64,000 nucleotides of DNA, from contig NZ_AP027764.1 of assembly GCF_036503815.1 (NCBI RefSeq), positions 1,612,001-1,676,000 of the forward strand. The letters are read 5' to 3'. The notes below the pieces were generated by a model that did no database searches, was not told the origin of the DNA, and saw nothing but the letters and a program-made list of their open reading frames with translations. Of the stretch, positions 19,458-27,751 are shown piece by piece (the first letter of the stretch is position 1; every line of letters starts with the position of its first letter). The DNA comes from Escherichia coli. GTDB lineage: Bacteria > Pseudomonadota > Gammaproteobacteria > Enterobacterales > Enterobacteriaceae. The position numbers and the translations under genes are program-made.

Positions 19458-20915
19458 ATGACAATAACTCCACAAAACCTGATCGCACTGCTACCGTTGC
19501 TGATCGTCGGCTTGACGGTGGTGGTTGTGATGCTCTCCATTGCGTGGCGACGCAATCATTTCCTCAACGCTACGCTCTCGGTTATTGGGCTTAACGCGGC
19601 GCTGGTTTCGCTCTGGTTTGTCGGCCAGGCGGGCGCTATGGACGTTACGCCGCTGATGCGCGTTGATGGTTTCGCCATGCTTTACACCGGGCTGGTATTG
19701 TTGGCGAGCCTCGCCACCTGTACTTTCGCCTACCCGTGGCTTGAAGGCTATAACGACAACAAGGACGAGTTCTACCTGTTGGTGTTAATTGCCGCTCTGG
19801 GCGGGATCCTGCTGGCGAATGCCAATCACCTGGCGTCTCTGTTCCTCGGTATTGAACTGATCTCTCTGCCGCTGTTTGGCCTGGTCGGTTACGCTTTCCG
19901 CCAGAAACGTTCGCTGGAAGCCAGTATCAAATACACCATCCTTTCTGCTGCAGCATCTTCTTTCCTGCTGTTTGGTATGGCACTGGTGTACGCGCAGTCT
20001 GGCGACCTGTCGTTCGTTGCACTGGGTAAAAACCTCGGCGACGGCATGCTCAACGAGCCGCTGTTGCTGGCAGGTTTTGGCCTGATGATTGTCGGCCTCG
20101 GCTTCAAGCTCTCTCTGGTGCCGTTCCACCTGTGGACGCCAGACGTATACCAGGGCGCGCCTGCGCCGGTTTCTACCTTCCTGGCGACGGCGAGCAAAAT
20201 CGCTATCTTCGGCGTGGTGATGCGTCTGTTCCTCTACGCACCGGTGGGTGACAGCGAAGCGATTCGCGTGGTGCTGGCGATTATCGCCTTTGCCTCTATC
20301 ATCTTCGGTAACCTGATGGCGCTGAGCCAGACCAATATCAAACGTCTGCTCGGTTACTCATCTATCTCTCACCTCGGCTATCTGCTGGTGGCGCTGATTG
20401 CGCTGCAAACTGGCGAGATGTCGATGGAAGCGGTAGGGGTTTACCTGGCCGGTTATCTGTTCAGCAGCCTAGGCGCGTTCGGCGTGGTCAGCCTGATGTC
20501 CAGCCCGTATCGTGGCCCGGATGCTGATTCCCTGTTCTCTTACCGCGGTCTGTTCTGGCATCGTCCGATCCTCGCGGCGGTGATGACGGTGATGATGCTG
20601 TCTCTGGCCGGTATCCCGATGACGCTGGGCTTTATCGGTAAGTTCTACGTGCTGGCGGTCGGTGTCCAGGCACACTTGTGGTGGCTGGTGGGTGCCGTGG
20701 TTGTCGGTTCGGCAATCGGCCTCTACTACTACCTGCGCGTAGCGGTGAGCTTATACCTGCACGCCCCGGAGCAACCGGGTCGCGATGCACCGTCAAACTG
20801 GCAGTACAGCGCAGGTGGTATCGTGGTGCTGATCTCTGCACTGTTGGTACTGGTGCTGGGTGTATGGCCGCAACCGCTGATTAGCATTGTTCGGTTAGCA
20901 ATGCCGCTGATGTAA
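19458..20915 (+). CDS. nuoN: NADH:quinone oxidoreductase subunit N (antiporter-like)
   Basis: A 485-residue membrane subunit, the ND2 homologue, the proximal antiporter-like channel. Seen: about 14 hydrophobic helices, the glutamate in [14 protein letters not shown] (about 133), the lysine in [20 protein letters not shown] (about 217) and [10 protein letters not shown]. It is the last gene of the operon and is followed by a strong intrinsic terminator. Confidence 0.97.
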
Positions 20916-20938
20916 GGTTGAGTGTTGATGTAAAAAAA

Positions 20939-20961
20939 CCGCCGATTTCGGCGGTTTTTTT
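20939..20961 (+). terminator. Rho-independent terminator of the nuo operon
   Basis: A 6-bp GC stem (CCGCCG at 20939-20944 with CGGCGG at 20949-20954), extended by flanking A-T pairs, is followed by a seven-base T-tract. The preceding A-run pairs with the T-run, so it may act in both directions. Confidence 0.95.
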
Positions 20962-21057
20962 ATGGTGTTAATTGTTGCTAATAAAAAGAACATATAAATC
21001 TATATCTGCGTCGAAGTATAATGATTCACTTCCTAATACAATACACAAGGAAAACCA

Positions 21058-21774
21058 ATGGAATGGTTAAGTGAGATTCGCACACTTCGGGAGAACGTAC
21101 CTGTCGGTATCCAGGCTGCCAGGCGTTTGTTAGAGAAGATGGGTGGTGATGTTGATGAAGCCATTAAGTTGTTTCATATTGACCAAATCAATATATTGAC
21201 GGCAAAAGTAGACGTCACTCATCAGGAGGCAGAGAATGTTTTGCTGGCGGCAAACTACGATATGGCAGAAGCTCTTCGGCGTATTGATGAACAGCGTTAT
21301 ACACTGACGGAATTGATTATACGTAAAAATAAGGATGCCGGAGATGCTTTAAGTAATATAGAATTAGCAATAACATATGAATGGAATCTGACATGCAAAT
21401 TTTGGTTTGGTTTTAAGGCATTCCAATCGCTGCCTCCACAATTACAAGCCTTTATGCTGGTATGTGAATGGCGTAACTATTGGGGATGGGAAGGGCTGGA
21501 TAGTGCGTTATATTATGAGATGGAAAATGTCCCCCAACAATTACAGGTAGTAGGCTTAGATGAAATGGCTGAAGTTATTGTTGTGGCGAGAAATCGTTAT
21601 GATGAGTTAAGAGCACAAGGCAAAGACCATAATAACATCATTAAAGATGATAAATTTAAAAAATTTATGAAGCACTGTGAACAACTGGATAGTGAAGCCG
21701 ACGCTATATTACTGCAATTTGTAAAGGATAATATTGAGATTTTCCCACGTCGCCACAACGGACACGATTTATAA
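21058..21774 (+). CDS. yfbN: YfbN-like protein of unknown function
   Basis: A 238-residue protein that I match by place and length, and less surely by sequence, to K-12 YfbN. No function is known. Seen: no signal peptide or membrane segment. Residues 4-38 (LRENVPVGIQAARRLL, then GGDVDEAIK) look like the small UBA-type three-helix domain at the N-terminus of EF-Ts, and residues 53-77 look like a second, weaker copy. The rest is Trp/Tyr- and Glu/Lys-rich, probably helical. A good ribosome site (AAGGAA) precedes the ATG. It starts just after the nuo terminator and overlaps the convergent SUKH gene by six bases. The UBA comparison is inference. Confidence 0.75.
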   Translation: MEWLSEIRTLRENVPVGIQAARRLLEKMGGDVDEAIKLFHIDQINILTAKVDVTHQEAENVLLAANYDMAEALRRIDEQRYTLTELIIRKNKDAGDALSNIELAITYEWNLTCKFWFGFKAFQSLPPQLQAFMLVCEWRNYWGWEGLDSALYYEMENVPQQLQVVGLDEMAEVIVVARNRYDELRAQGKDHNNIIKDDKFKKFMKHCEQLDSEADAILLQFVKDNIEIFPRRHNGHDL

Positions 21775-22341
21775 AAAATCATCCCAAAAATGAACTGGTT
21801 TTTTATCTGCCTGGTAATGTTGAGGTAATGCCAGGTTGAATTCCGTTTTCATCCAGGATGCCAGATCGTTGCCAGCACAGATGATATCGCTGTTATATAC
21901 TGAATACACGGGATTACCACCAGTATAAGAAGTAGACATATAACGATGCTTATACAAAGGAATCAAAACCGGGCATTGGTTTGAAATTTTATCAAAATGA
22001 TCTTTGCGTGAATCTAAATTAAGGGGTTTTTCTCCCCATACATCAAGCCAGAAATTATTTTTTATAACATCGTATAATACACCCTCTAAAGGGGTTTTAA
22101 ATGTCTGCTTCACATCGTGTTCCATTTTTGCTGAGTGCAGCGCTTGCCGCCAGTGAATAAAACCTTCCGACGCTGGCAAAGCAGTATGCAAAAATGCTTT
22201 AAAATCGAGTGGAAAGCAGAAATTAAAAGTTTGCTCAATGGCAGAAATCTCGGCCTCACTCAAACCTGCATAGAATGTAATTCCTTGCGCTTTTAATTTG
22301 TTAACCAGAAATGTGTAGTCCAATGCCTTGTTTAATTTCAT
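21769..22341 (-). CDS. SMI1/KNR4 (SUKH) family protein, likely immunity-type
   Basis: A 190-residue protein of the SUKH superfamily, best known as immunity proteins in polymorphic toxin and contact-inhibition loci. Seen: the family signature LSEAEISAIEQTFNFCFP (about 25-42), then LDFKAFLHTALP, and the WLDVWGEKP tryptophan motif near the middle. It has no signal or membrane segment and is cytoplasmic. No nuclease or secreted toxin partner is visible beside it; neighbours are yfbN (tail-to-tail, six-base overlap) and yfbM. An orphan immunity gene or a general regulator are both possible. I do not know this gene in K-12. Confidence 0.8.
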   Translation of the reverse strand: MKLNKALDYTFLVNKLKAQGITFYAGLSEAEISAIEQTFNFCFPLDFKAFLHTALPASEGFIHWRQALHSAKMEHDVKQTFKTPLEGVLYDVIKNNFWLDVWGEKPLNLDSRKDHFDKISNQCPVLIPLYKHRYMSTSYTGGNPVYSVYNSDIICAGNDLASWMKTEFNLALPQHYQADKKPVHFWDDFL

Positions 22342-22491
22342 CCCAATAACCTTAAATCCTTATGCTTCAGTCTAAAACGAAGTTAAATCATTCGTAAGCT
22401 GGATAAAACATTTCTGCATCACATCCAGCTTTTAGAACGAATGTTTCATTTAAACTTTATACATCAACCTTCAATTCTGCTGCCAACTAAA

Positions 22492-22995
22492 TCACCCAAC
22501 AATAACCGTCAGCGCATGATTCCCTTGTCGCAGCATACGTCTGTACGCACTAATCAGCTTTTCCATATCGAGCATAATCGAGGCAAAGAGTTGCCCCTCT
22601 AACTCTTCTGAAAAGGTCACTCCCGGATAAATCTCCATTTCATTGAGTCGCTTAATGGAAAACTGTTTACGCAGTACATTCCGGTCAAGTGCCTCCAGAC
22701 GGTCGATGGTGGCGGCTAACTCATGATTCCATGTCAATCCCAGGAAACCATCTATGCCATCTTCGAGGCTGTGTTCACCAAGCACAGCACGACTCAGCGG
22801 ATCATTCTTAGCTGGATCAAAAGCAGAGGTGCCCGTCAGGCCAAAATGTAAAAAATCCCAGCGTTTATCAATATCCAGTCGGCGTAATCCTGAAAGCGTG
22901 TCATGAATATTGTCCATTAAAGGTTTTTCAGCTGACTCAAGCAGTTGGTTAATCTTTTCTGAGTCGATTTCCGCAAAATAGCCAATCATTCCCAT
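22492..22995 (-). CDS. yfbM: YfbM, DUF1877 family protein
   Basis: A 167-residue cytoplasmic protein matching K-12 YfbM in length and nearly all of its sequence. DUF1877 proteins have no proven function. Seen: mixed helical pattern, MGMIGYFAEI start, a conserved DKRWDFLHFGLTG segment near residue 42 and no membrane segment. A ribosome site (GGAGG, minus strand) lies close ahead of the start. It is isolated by gaps of about 150 and 100 bp. DUF1877 genes are sometimes near immunity-type genes, but nothing here proves a link. Confidence 0.9.
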   Translation of the reverse strand: MGMIGYFAEIDSEKINQLLESAEKPLMDNIHDTLSGLRRLDIDKRWDFLHFGLTGTSAFDPAKNDPLSRAVLGEHSLEDGIDGFLGLTWNHELAATIDRLEALDRNVLRKQFSIKRLNEMEIYPGVTFSEELEGQLFASIMLDMEKLISAYRRMLRQGNHALTVIVG

Positions 22996-23094
22996 TTATT
23001 TTTCCTCCGTTGAATTTCATGTTTCGCATCTTAAAACAGATGAGGGAAAATAAAATGCGCATGTTGCTTTTTCTGGACCCGCCTCGAGAAAATT

Positions 23095-24069
23095 TTATTG
23101 TTTACTGTTGTATAACAAGGTGATAACACCATCCACGACCTGAGCCATTTTCTGATAATTCAATCTGTCTGCGGTATCACCGGGCAAGTGGTATTGTTTA
23201 TTACGATAAAAAGCGGTGTCGGTAATCATTACGGCGGGAATATCGTGTTGCCAATAATTAAGGTGATCAGAGAAATCAATACCGGGAATAAACCCTGGGG
23301 CATTCATAGAATAAACAGATAAATCCTGAGATGACGACAATGCCGCTTTTAGCTGACGAACGGCGTTGATATCCTGCATTCTGCCGACCACGGCAATAAA
23401 GTCTCCCCGATCGGGATAAAGCCAGGACATTGCCGGGTAAGGGTAATCCTGACTACCAGGCGCAGAGTCGTAATAGCCAATCATCTCCAGCGCTATCATT
23501 AATCTAACTGGACGCTCAAGCGAAGCTGCATGTACCGCGCTCCCCATTTCATCGCTACGAAAGAAGGGCGGTTCTTCCGACGCATAGGCGACCAGCTGCA
23601 CGCCAGTTTTCGGTGCTTGCTGCTGTAACAAACGTGCCAGTTCGAGTAATCCTGCCACGCCGCTGGCGTTATCATCCGCGCCCGGCGTATAGGTCAATTG
23701 ATCGTTTTCATAACTGCTGACAGAGTCATAGTGCGCACCAATAATAATCAGCGGTCCATCGGCAGGACCATAATCAGCAACAATGTTTTTGTAGGGACCT
23801 CCCGTAATGGGGACGTCCTGCGCGGTAACTCTGGCACCGCTACTGATAAAGACCTCTTTTATATACTCTGCGGACCTTTTCAGATTATCAATATTGTCGG
23901 CACTACGGGGATGCACAGTTTGTGTAAGATAACGAACTGTTTTTTCTAATTGCTCAGGACTTGCGTGTCGGGGCGTTGGCGGTAATGCATTGACCCAGGG
24001 TTGGTAAAAAATAATAAAAGGAAGTGATAGTAGTAATGATATAAAACAAAGAGGTGTTATTTTTTTCAT
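23095..24069 (-). CDS. yfbL: YfbL, M28-family zinc aminopeptidase-like protein
   Basis: A 324-residue putative zinc peptidase of family M28. Seen: an N-terminal hydrophobic segment (residues 5-24) that is either an uncleaved anchor or a signal peptide, so it acts in the periplasm or at the membrane. The zinc site is complete: His113 (GAHYDS), Asp132 (GADDNASG), Glu165/Glu166 (SEEPPF), Glu195 (LEMIG) and His269 (FSDHLNYW). The substrate is unknown. Here it is followed on its 5' side by an AT-rich gap where K-12 carries yfbK. Confidence 0.9.
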   Translation of the reverse strand: MKKITPLCFISLLLSLPFIIFYQPWVNALPPTPRHASPEQLEKTVRYLTQTVHPRSADNIDNLKRSAEYIKEVFISSGARVTAQDVPITGGPYKNIVADYGPADGPLIIIGAHYDSVSSYENDQLTYTPGADDNASGVAGLLELARLLQQQAPKTGVQLVAYASEEPPFFRSDEMGSAVHAASLERPVRLMIALEMIGYYDSAPGSQDYPYPAMSWLYPDRGDFIAVVGRMQDINAVRQLKAALSSSQDLSVYSMNAPGFIPGIDFSDHLNYWQHDIPAVMITDTAFYRNKQYHLPGDTADRLNYQKMAQVVDGVITLLYNSKQ

Positions 24070-24458
24070 ATGTAAATTATCAATAAAGGGCGTTATTTCA
24101 TTATTATTTATAATGAGTTATGAGCGTTTATTTTATTACGGTTGGTAGGAATATACAAAAAGTATTTTTTCAGTGGGTTCGCTATTTTAAAAAGGAATTC
24201 ATATGAGAAATAAAAAATAATTATGTTATTTATTGGTAGATTGAATTGACAGGGTGCAGAAATCTGAGGGTAAGAAAAGACAGCAATAACAATCCACTAC
24301 ATCAACAGACCAGCAATCGCGTGCCGCGATACGCTGGAAATACCCGCAGATTGAACTGGCGGATGGTGTGACTGGCATCAGTCAGTGATGACTTTTTAGC
24401 AAACTATGTTCGACCAGTCAGCATATTTACTGACTGGTCGAATTAATTAACAATGATG
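24070..24458. other. Gene-free gap where K-12 has yfbK; possible small gene remnant
   Basis: 389 bp between yfbL and elaD. Bases 24070-24240 are very AT-rich. A GC-richer patch at 24290-24388 has a 32-codon open frame on the plus strand ending at TGA 24386-24388, containing RAAIRWKYPQIELADGV. It has protein-like composition but no start, so it may be the tail of a lost gene. An inverted repeat, CGACCAGTCAG (24410-24420) with CTGACTGGTCG (24430-24440), flanks the gap before the elaD stop. No yfbK gene is present. Confidence 0.4.
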
Positions 24459-25682
24459 TTAACTTACTCTTTTTCCTGATGCTCTATTTTTGGGTTGTGA
24501 ATATTTTATTTCTAAGTTTCTATAATAATGATTGATATTTGCATCGCTATATTTATCTAAATAACAATTTCTGTTTGTCAGTCGATGTTGAAAATCAATT
24601 TCGTACTGCTCTTCTGCTGAATATTTTTTAAATCTGTCAGCATAGTTTTTTAATAACGTATAGGGAGCGCTGTCAGAATTGCTTTCCCTTTGTTCAATTA
24701 CTTCTTTGGCTGCCATGCACACAAATGCACCGCAACTTTGGCTTAAGTATTGCTGAAGATCGGCATGTAAAAATGTTATCTCTTGTTCAGTTAAATGATC
24801 TGTTATATTCTTATTATTCGGCATTTCTCCCATGAATTTAGAATTGAAACTATTAATGACACGCTTAAGTGAATTTTCTTTATCATGGCCTAGTGCACGT
24901 AATGAGTTGAATATGACGCATTTTATTTGTTGTGTGTTATTTTTTTCATTAACTATTTTTTGTAGCGAAACTAATATCCAGTGTCCGCCAGTATTTATGG
25001 GGAATAACTGGACTTCTTTCGGCCATGATGGATCGCTCTTAATATTATCATTGAGAGCGATTTCCAGGTAAGTGCTGTTGGAATCGGGGAGGTAGAGACC
25101 AGTAGGATAATTGACTTGAGTATTTTTTGCATTAGCGGCGATCTTCTGAAGATAGCAATCTATTTCATCCGTGGTTAATTGACGATTTTTATCCCAGAAG
25201 TTTGTACCATCGCTCAGTTCATTATTCTTATCATTTAAAAGTACCTTTGAAAGCGACTGTTTTTCAGATATAAGAGGAATATCATCACCGATAATTGTCA
25301 TTAATTTTGACGGGGAGAATAGCTTTTTGAACAGGAGATCATCTGAATTATCCGGACCAGCTGGTTTAAGGGGGGAGTTGGTTGCGGTATGTGACAAATT
25401 ATATAATTTTAAACAGGCATTTTTGATAAGTCGGATAATCGATAGGGTTTCATTTGTTGGGTTTCTAACAATATGATAAAGAATATCTTCGGCTTTTTTT
25501 CCAAATTCATCATAACCTAACGCAATATTATGCAGTAACTCAATGCTTTCTTCATCTCCGGATAACGCTGTTTTTTTTAAAGATTGCAGTAATTCCTCGG
25601 TCACAGTAAATTTTTCTGCAAATGTCTGATTGAGTTGTGTTTGAGATAATTGACAATAATTGCTGACAACTGTAACCATCAT
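24459..25682 (-). CDS. elaD: Deubiquitinase ElaD
   Basis: A 407-residue cysteine protease of clan CE. Known: E. coli ElaD cleaves ubiquitin from substrates in vitro and is related to Salmonella SseL, so a host-directed role is suspected although its secretion is unproven. Seen: the catalytic His234 (GGHWILVSL), a likely Asn259 (VIFNSLR) and Cys317 (SQSCGAFVC), with a variable 200-residue N-terminal part. The gene is markedly AT-rich against its neighbours, which suggests horizontal acquisition. It stands alone between yfbL and rbn. An in-frame second Met at residue 2 could also be the start. Confidence 0.93.
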   Translation of the reverse strand: MMVTVVSNYCQLSQTQLNQTFAEKFTVTEELLQSLKKTALSGDEESIELLHNIALGYDEFGKKAEDILYHIVRNPTNETLSIIRLIKNACLKLYNLSHTATNSPLKPAGPDNSDDLLFKKLFSPSKLMTIIGDDIPLISEKQSLSKVLLNDKNNELSDGTNFWDKNRQLTTDEIDCYLQKIAANAKNTQVNYPTGLYLPDSNSTYLEIALNDNIKSDPSWPKEVQLFPINTGGHWILVSLQKIVNEKNNTQQIKCVIFNSLRALGHDKENSLKRVINSFNSKFMGEMPNNKNITDHLTEQEITFLHADLQQYLSQSCGAFVCMAAKEVIEQRESNSDSAPYTLLKNYADRFKKYSAEEQYEIDFQHRLTNRNCYLDKYSDANINHYYRNLEIKYSQPKNRASGKRVS

Positions 25683-25869
25683 AGGCTCCTTTTAGTTGCA
25701 AAGGTTGTGCTGAATGAAGATAAAAAGAGGCAACTTATTGCTCTGAATATAGTGCGTGCGGAGATGAATAAATATCAAAAATCGCTCAATATGCCCGTGT
25801 GGGTGGATATATGTGGCGCGGGTTGCGATAACAGGGCAAGTTTCGCCCTGTTTTTAGTAGGAAGCAGAG

Positions 25870-26805
25870 TTAAACGTTAAACACGGTGAAATCATGCGCC
25901 AGTTCAGTCGCCGGGAAAATTGACCGACATTCACGTAACAGGTGCTGACAACCTTTGTCATCATAGCGCGAGCTGACGTGGGTAATGATTAGCTTACCGA
26001 CTCCAGCCTCACGGGCCAGTGTCGCAGCCTGGCGTGTAGAGCTGTGGCCGCGACTATTGGCTTTGGCTTCGATGGTTATATCCAGCGTCGCTTCGTGTAC
26101 CATGACATCGACGCCTTTAGCCAGGTCAAGTGCGGCATCGCAGGGGCCGGTATCACCGAAAATAGCGAGCGCTTTACCTGGCACTGGAGCGGCTAAGTAA
26201 TCTGCGCCGTTAATCTGCCTTCCGTCTTCCAGCGTGATTGTTTTGCCCGCTTTTAATGCCTGAAACAGTGGGCCAGGCGGCACGCCAGCAGCTTTTAATG
26301 CCTGTGCATTTAATGCACCCGGTTTATCATGTTCTTCAATACGATAGCCATAACATTCCAGTGGATGCTCCATCGGATAAGCGGTCACTTTGCGCAGGCC
26401 ATCATCGAGAATTTCGCCAGCGCCAATTTCGACAATTTCCAGCGGATAATCGGTCCATGAGCCGCTAATCCGCAGCGCAGTCTCCACAAATTCACGGAGA
26501 CCTTGCGGACCATAAATCGTTAAGGGTTGGACAATACCAGACATAGAACGACTGCACAGCAAGCCGGGTAAACCAAAGAGATGATCGCCATGAAGGTGAC
26601 TGATAAAAATCTTGTCCAGTTTTCCAGGGTTAAAGGCGGTATGCAGTAGCTGATGCTGGGTGCCTTCACCACAGTCAAACAACCAAAGACCGCTCCGGGT
26701 CGGATGTTGCAGGTTAAGCAATATTGCCGTGACATTGCGCGTACGGGTTGGCACACCGGCTGAAGTACCTAAAAAAATTAATTCCATGAGTTCATCACGT
26801 TTCAA
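25870..26805 (-). CDS. rbn: Ribonuclease BN/Z (ElaC)
   Basis: A metallo-beta-lactamase-fold nuclease that can act as endo- or exoribonuclease on tRNA 3' ends and also affects small RNAs. Seen: the zinc motif HLHGDH near residue 70, GTSAGVPTRTRN near the start, and GDTGPCDAALDLA and HEATLD further on. Two starts are possible: the TTG at 26805 (311 residues) and the ATG at 26787 (305). From memory, work on E. coli RNase BN reported a UUG start upstream of the annotated AUG, and the TTG exactly six codons upstream fits that. It is divergent from elaA across 46 bases. Confidence 0.93.
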   Translation of the reverse strand: MKRDELMELIFLGTSAGVPTRTRNVTAILLNLQHPTRSGLWLFDCGEGTQHQLLHTAFNPGKLDKIFISHLHGDHLFGLPGLLCSRSMSGIVQPLTIYGPQGLREFVETALRISGSWTDYPLEIVEIGAGEILDDGLRKVTAYPMEHPLECYGYRIEEHDKPGALNAQALKAAGVPPGPLFQALKAGKTITLEDGRQINGADYLAAPVPGKALAIFGDTGPCDAALDLAKGVDVMVHEATLDITIEAKANSRGHSSTRQAATLAREAGVGKLIITHVSSRYDDKGCQHLLRECRSIFPATELAHDFTVFNV

Positions 26806-26851
26806 AAAATATTCCGGCTAGTATAAGGCATACATCTAAAAGGAGAGCATT

Positions 26852-27313
26852 ATGATTGAATGGCAAGATCTGCATCACTCTGAATTATCGGTTTCCCAGC
26901 TTTATGCCTTATTACAACTGCGTTGCGCGGTGTTTGTTGTCGAGCAGAATTGCCCTTATCAGGATATCGATGGTGATGATTTGACGGGGGATAATCGCCA
27001 TATTCTCGGTTGGAAAAATGATGAACTGGTGGCGTATGCGAGGATTCTGAAAAGTGATGATGATCTTGAGCCGGTCGTTATAGGTCGGGTGATTGTCAGT
27101 GAAGCGTTGCGTGGCGAAAAAGTGGGGCAGCAGCTGATGAGTAAAACACTCGAAACATGTACGCGTCACTGGCCTGATAAACCTGTTTACCTCGGGGCGC
27201 AGGCGCATCTGCAAAACTTCTACCAAAGTTTTGGCTTTATCCCTGTGACGGAGGTCTATGAAGAAGATGGTATCCCACACATTGGGATGGCACGCGAGGT
27301 AATTCAGGCGTAA
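26852..27313 (+). CDS. elaA: ElaA, GNAT-family acetyltransferase
   Basis: A 153-residue GCN5-type N-acetyltransferase; its substrate is not known. Seen: the acetyl-CoA site VIVSEALRGEKVGQQLMSK at about 87-105 with the R/Q-x-x-G-x-G/A-like loop, the LGAQAHLQNFYQSFGF segment that forms the C-terminal half of the fold, and HIGMARE at the end. A good ribosome site (AAAGGAGAG) precedes the start. It is divergent from rbn and shares its promoter region. Confidence 0.93.
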   Translation: MIEWQDLHHSELSVSQLYALLQLRCAVFVVEQNCPYQDIDGDDLTGDNRHILGWKNDELVAYARILKSDDDLEPVVIGRVIVSEALRGEKVGQQLMSKTLETCTRHWPDKPVYLGAQAHLQNFYQSFGFIPVTEVYEEDGIPHIGMAREVIQA

Positions 27314-27367
27314 TCAATAACCATTGTCTATAGTTAGTGACAGGTTTTACGCAAATGGAGAACGAGA

Positions 27368-27673
27368 ATGTCTAATCAGTTTGGTGATACACGTATCGAT
27401 GATGACCTGACGCTGCTTAGTGAAACACTGGAAGAGGTGCTCCGCTCCTCTGGCGATCCCGCCGATCAGAAATATGTTGAGCTGAAAGCGCGTGCAGAAA
27501 AAGCGCTGGATGATGTGAAAAAACGGGTTAGCCAGGCTTCAGACAGTTATTACTATCGGGCGAAGCAGGCTGTTTATCGTGCTGATGACTACGTCCACGA
27601 AAAACCCTGGCAAGGAATTGGGGTGGGCGCGGCCGTTGGGCTGGTATTAGGACTGTTGCTGGCACGCCGTTAA
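27368..27673 (+). CDS. elaB: ElaB, tail-anchored membrane protein
   Basis: A 101-residue DUF883-type protein, paralogous to YqjD. Known: it is a C-tail-anchored inner-membrane protein induced in stationary phase, linked to stress resistance and ribosome association. Seen: a charged helical region (about 10-65) and one hydrophobic segment, GIGVGAAVGLVLGLLLA, just before the final RR. The ribosome site GGAGAACGAG precedes the ATG. It is 54 bp from elaA and is followed by a hairpin and the menF promoter. Confidence 0.94.
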   Translation: MSNQFGDTRIDDDLTLLSETLEEVLRSSGDPADQKYVELKARAEKALDDVKKRVSQASDSYYYRAKQAVYRADDYVHEKPWQGIGVGAAVGLVLGLLLARR

Positions 27674-27686
27674 AACCTCCCTACAC

Positions 27687-27717
27687 CGGGGTACTGCATT
27701 TTTTTTGTAGTACCCCG
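27687..27717. other. Hairpin with a T-run in its loop between elaB and menF
   Basis: A perfect 9-bp stem, CGGGGTACT at 27687-27695 with AGTACCCCG at 27709-27717, encloses a loop that contains eight Ts. The T-run is in the loop, not after the stem, so this is not a standard terminator on either strand. It lies directly against the -10 hexamer of menF. Confidence 0.5.
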
Positions 27718-27723
27718 TATAAT
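27718..27723 (+). promoter_or_regulatory. Candidate -10 box for menF
   Basis: A perfect TATAAT stands 28 bases before the menF GTG. No good -35 hexamer is found at 16-18 bases upstream, where the hairpin arm and T-run lie, so the promoter may need an activator or use weak -35 contacts. Confidence 0.5.
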
Positions 27724-27751
27724 GTGAGGCTTTTAACAGGGAGAGGTCCGC

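Noticed and set aside
27687..27717. Hairpin after elaB as an intrinsic terminator
   Set aside because: The T-run is in the loop and not 3' of the stem on either strand.
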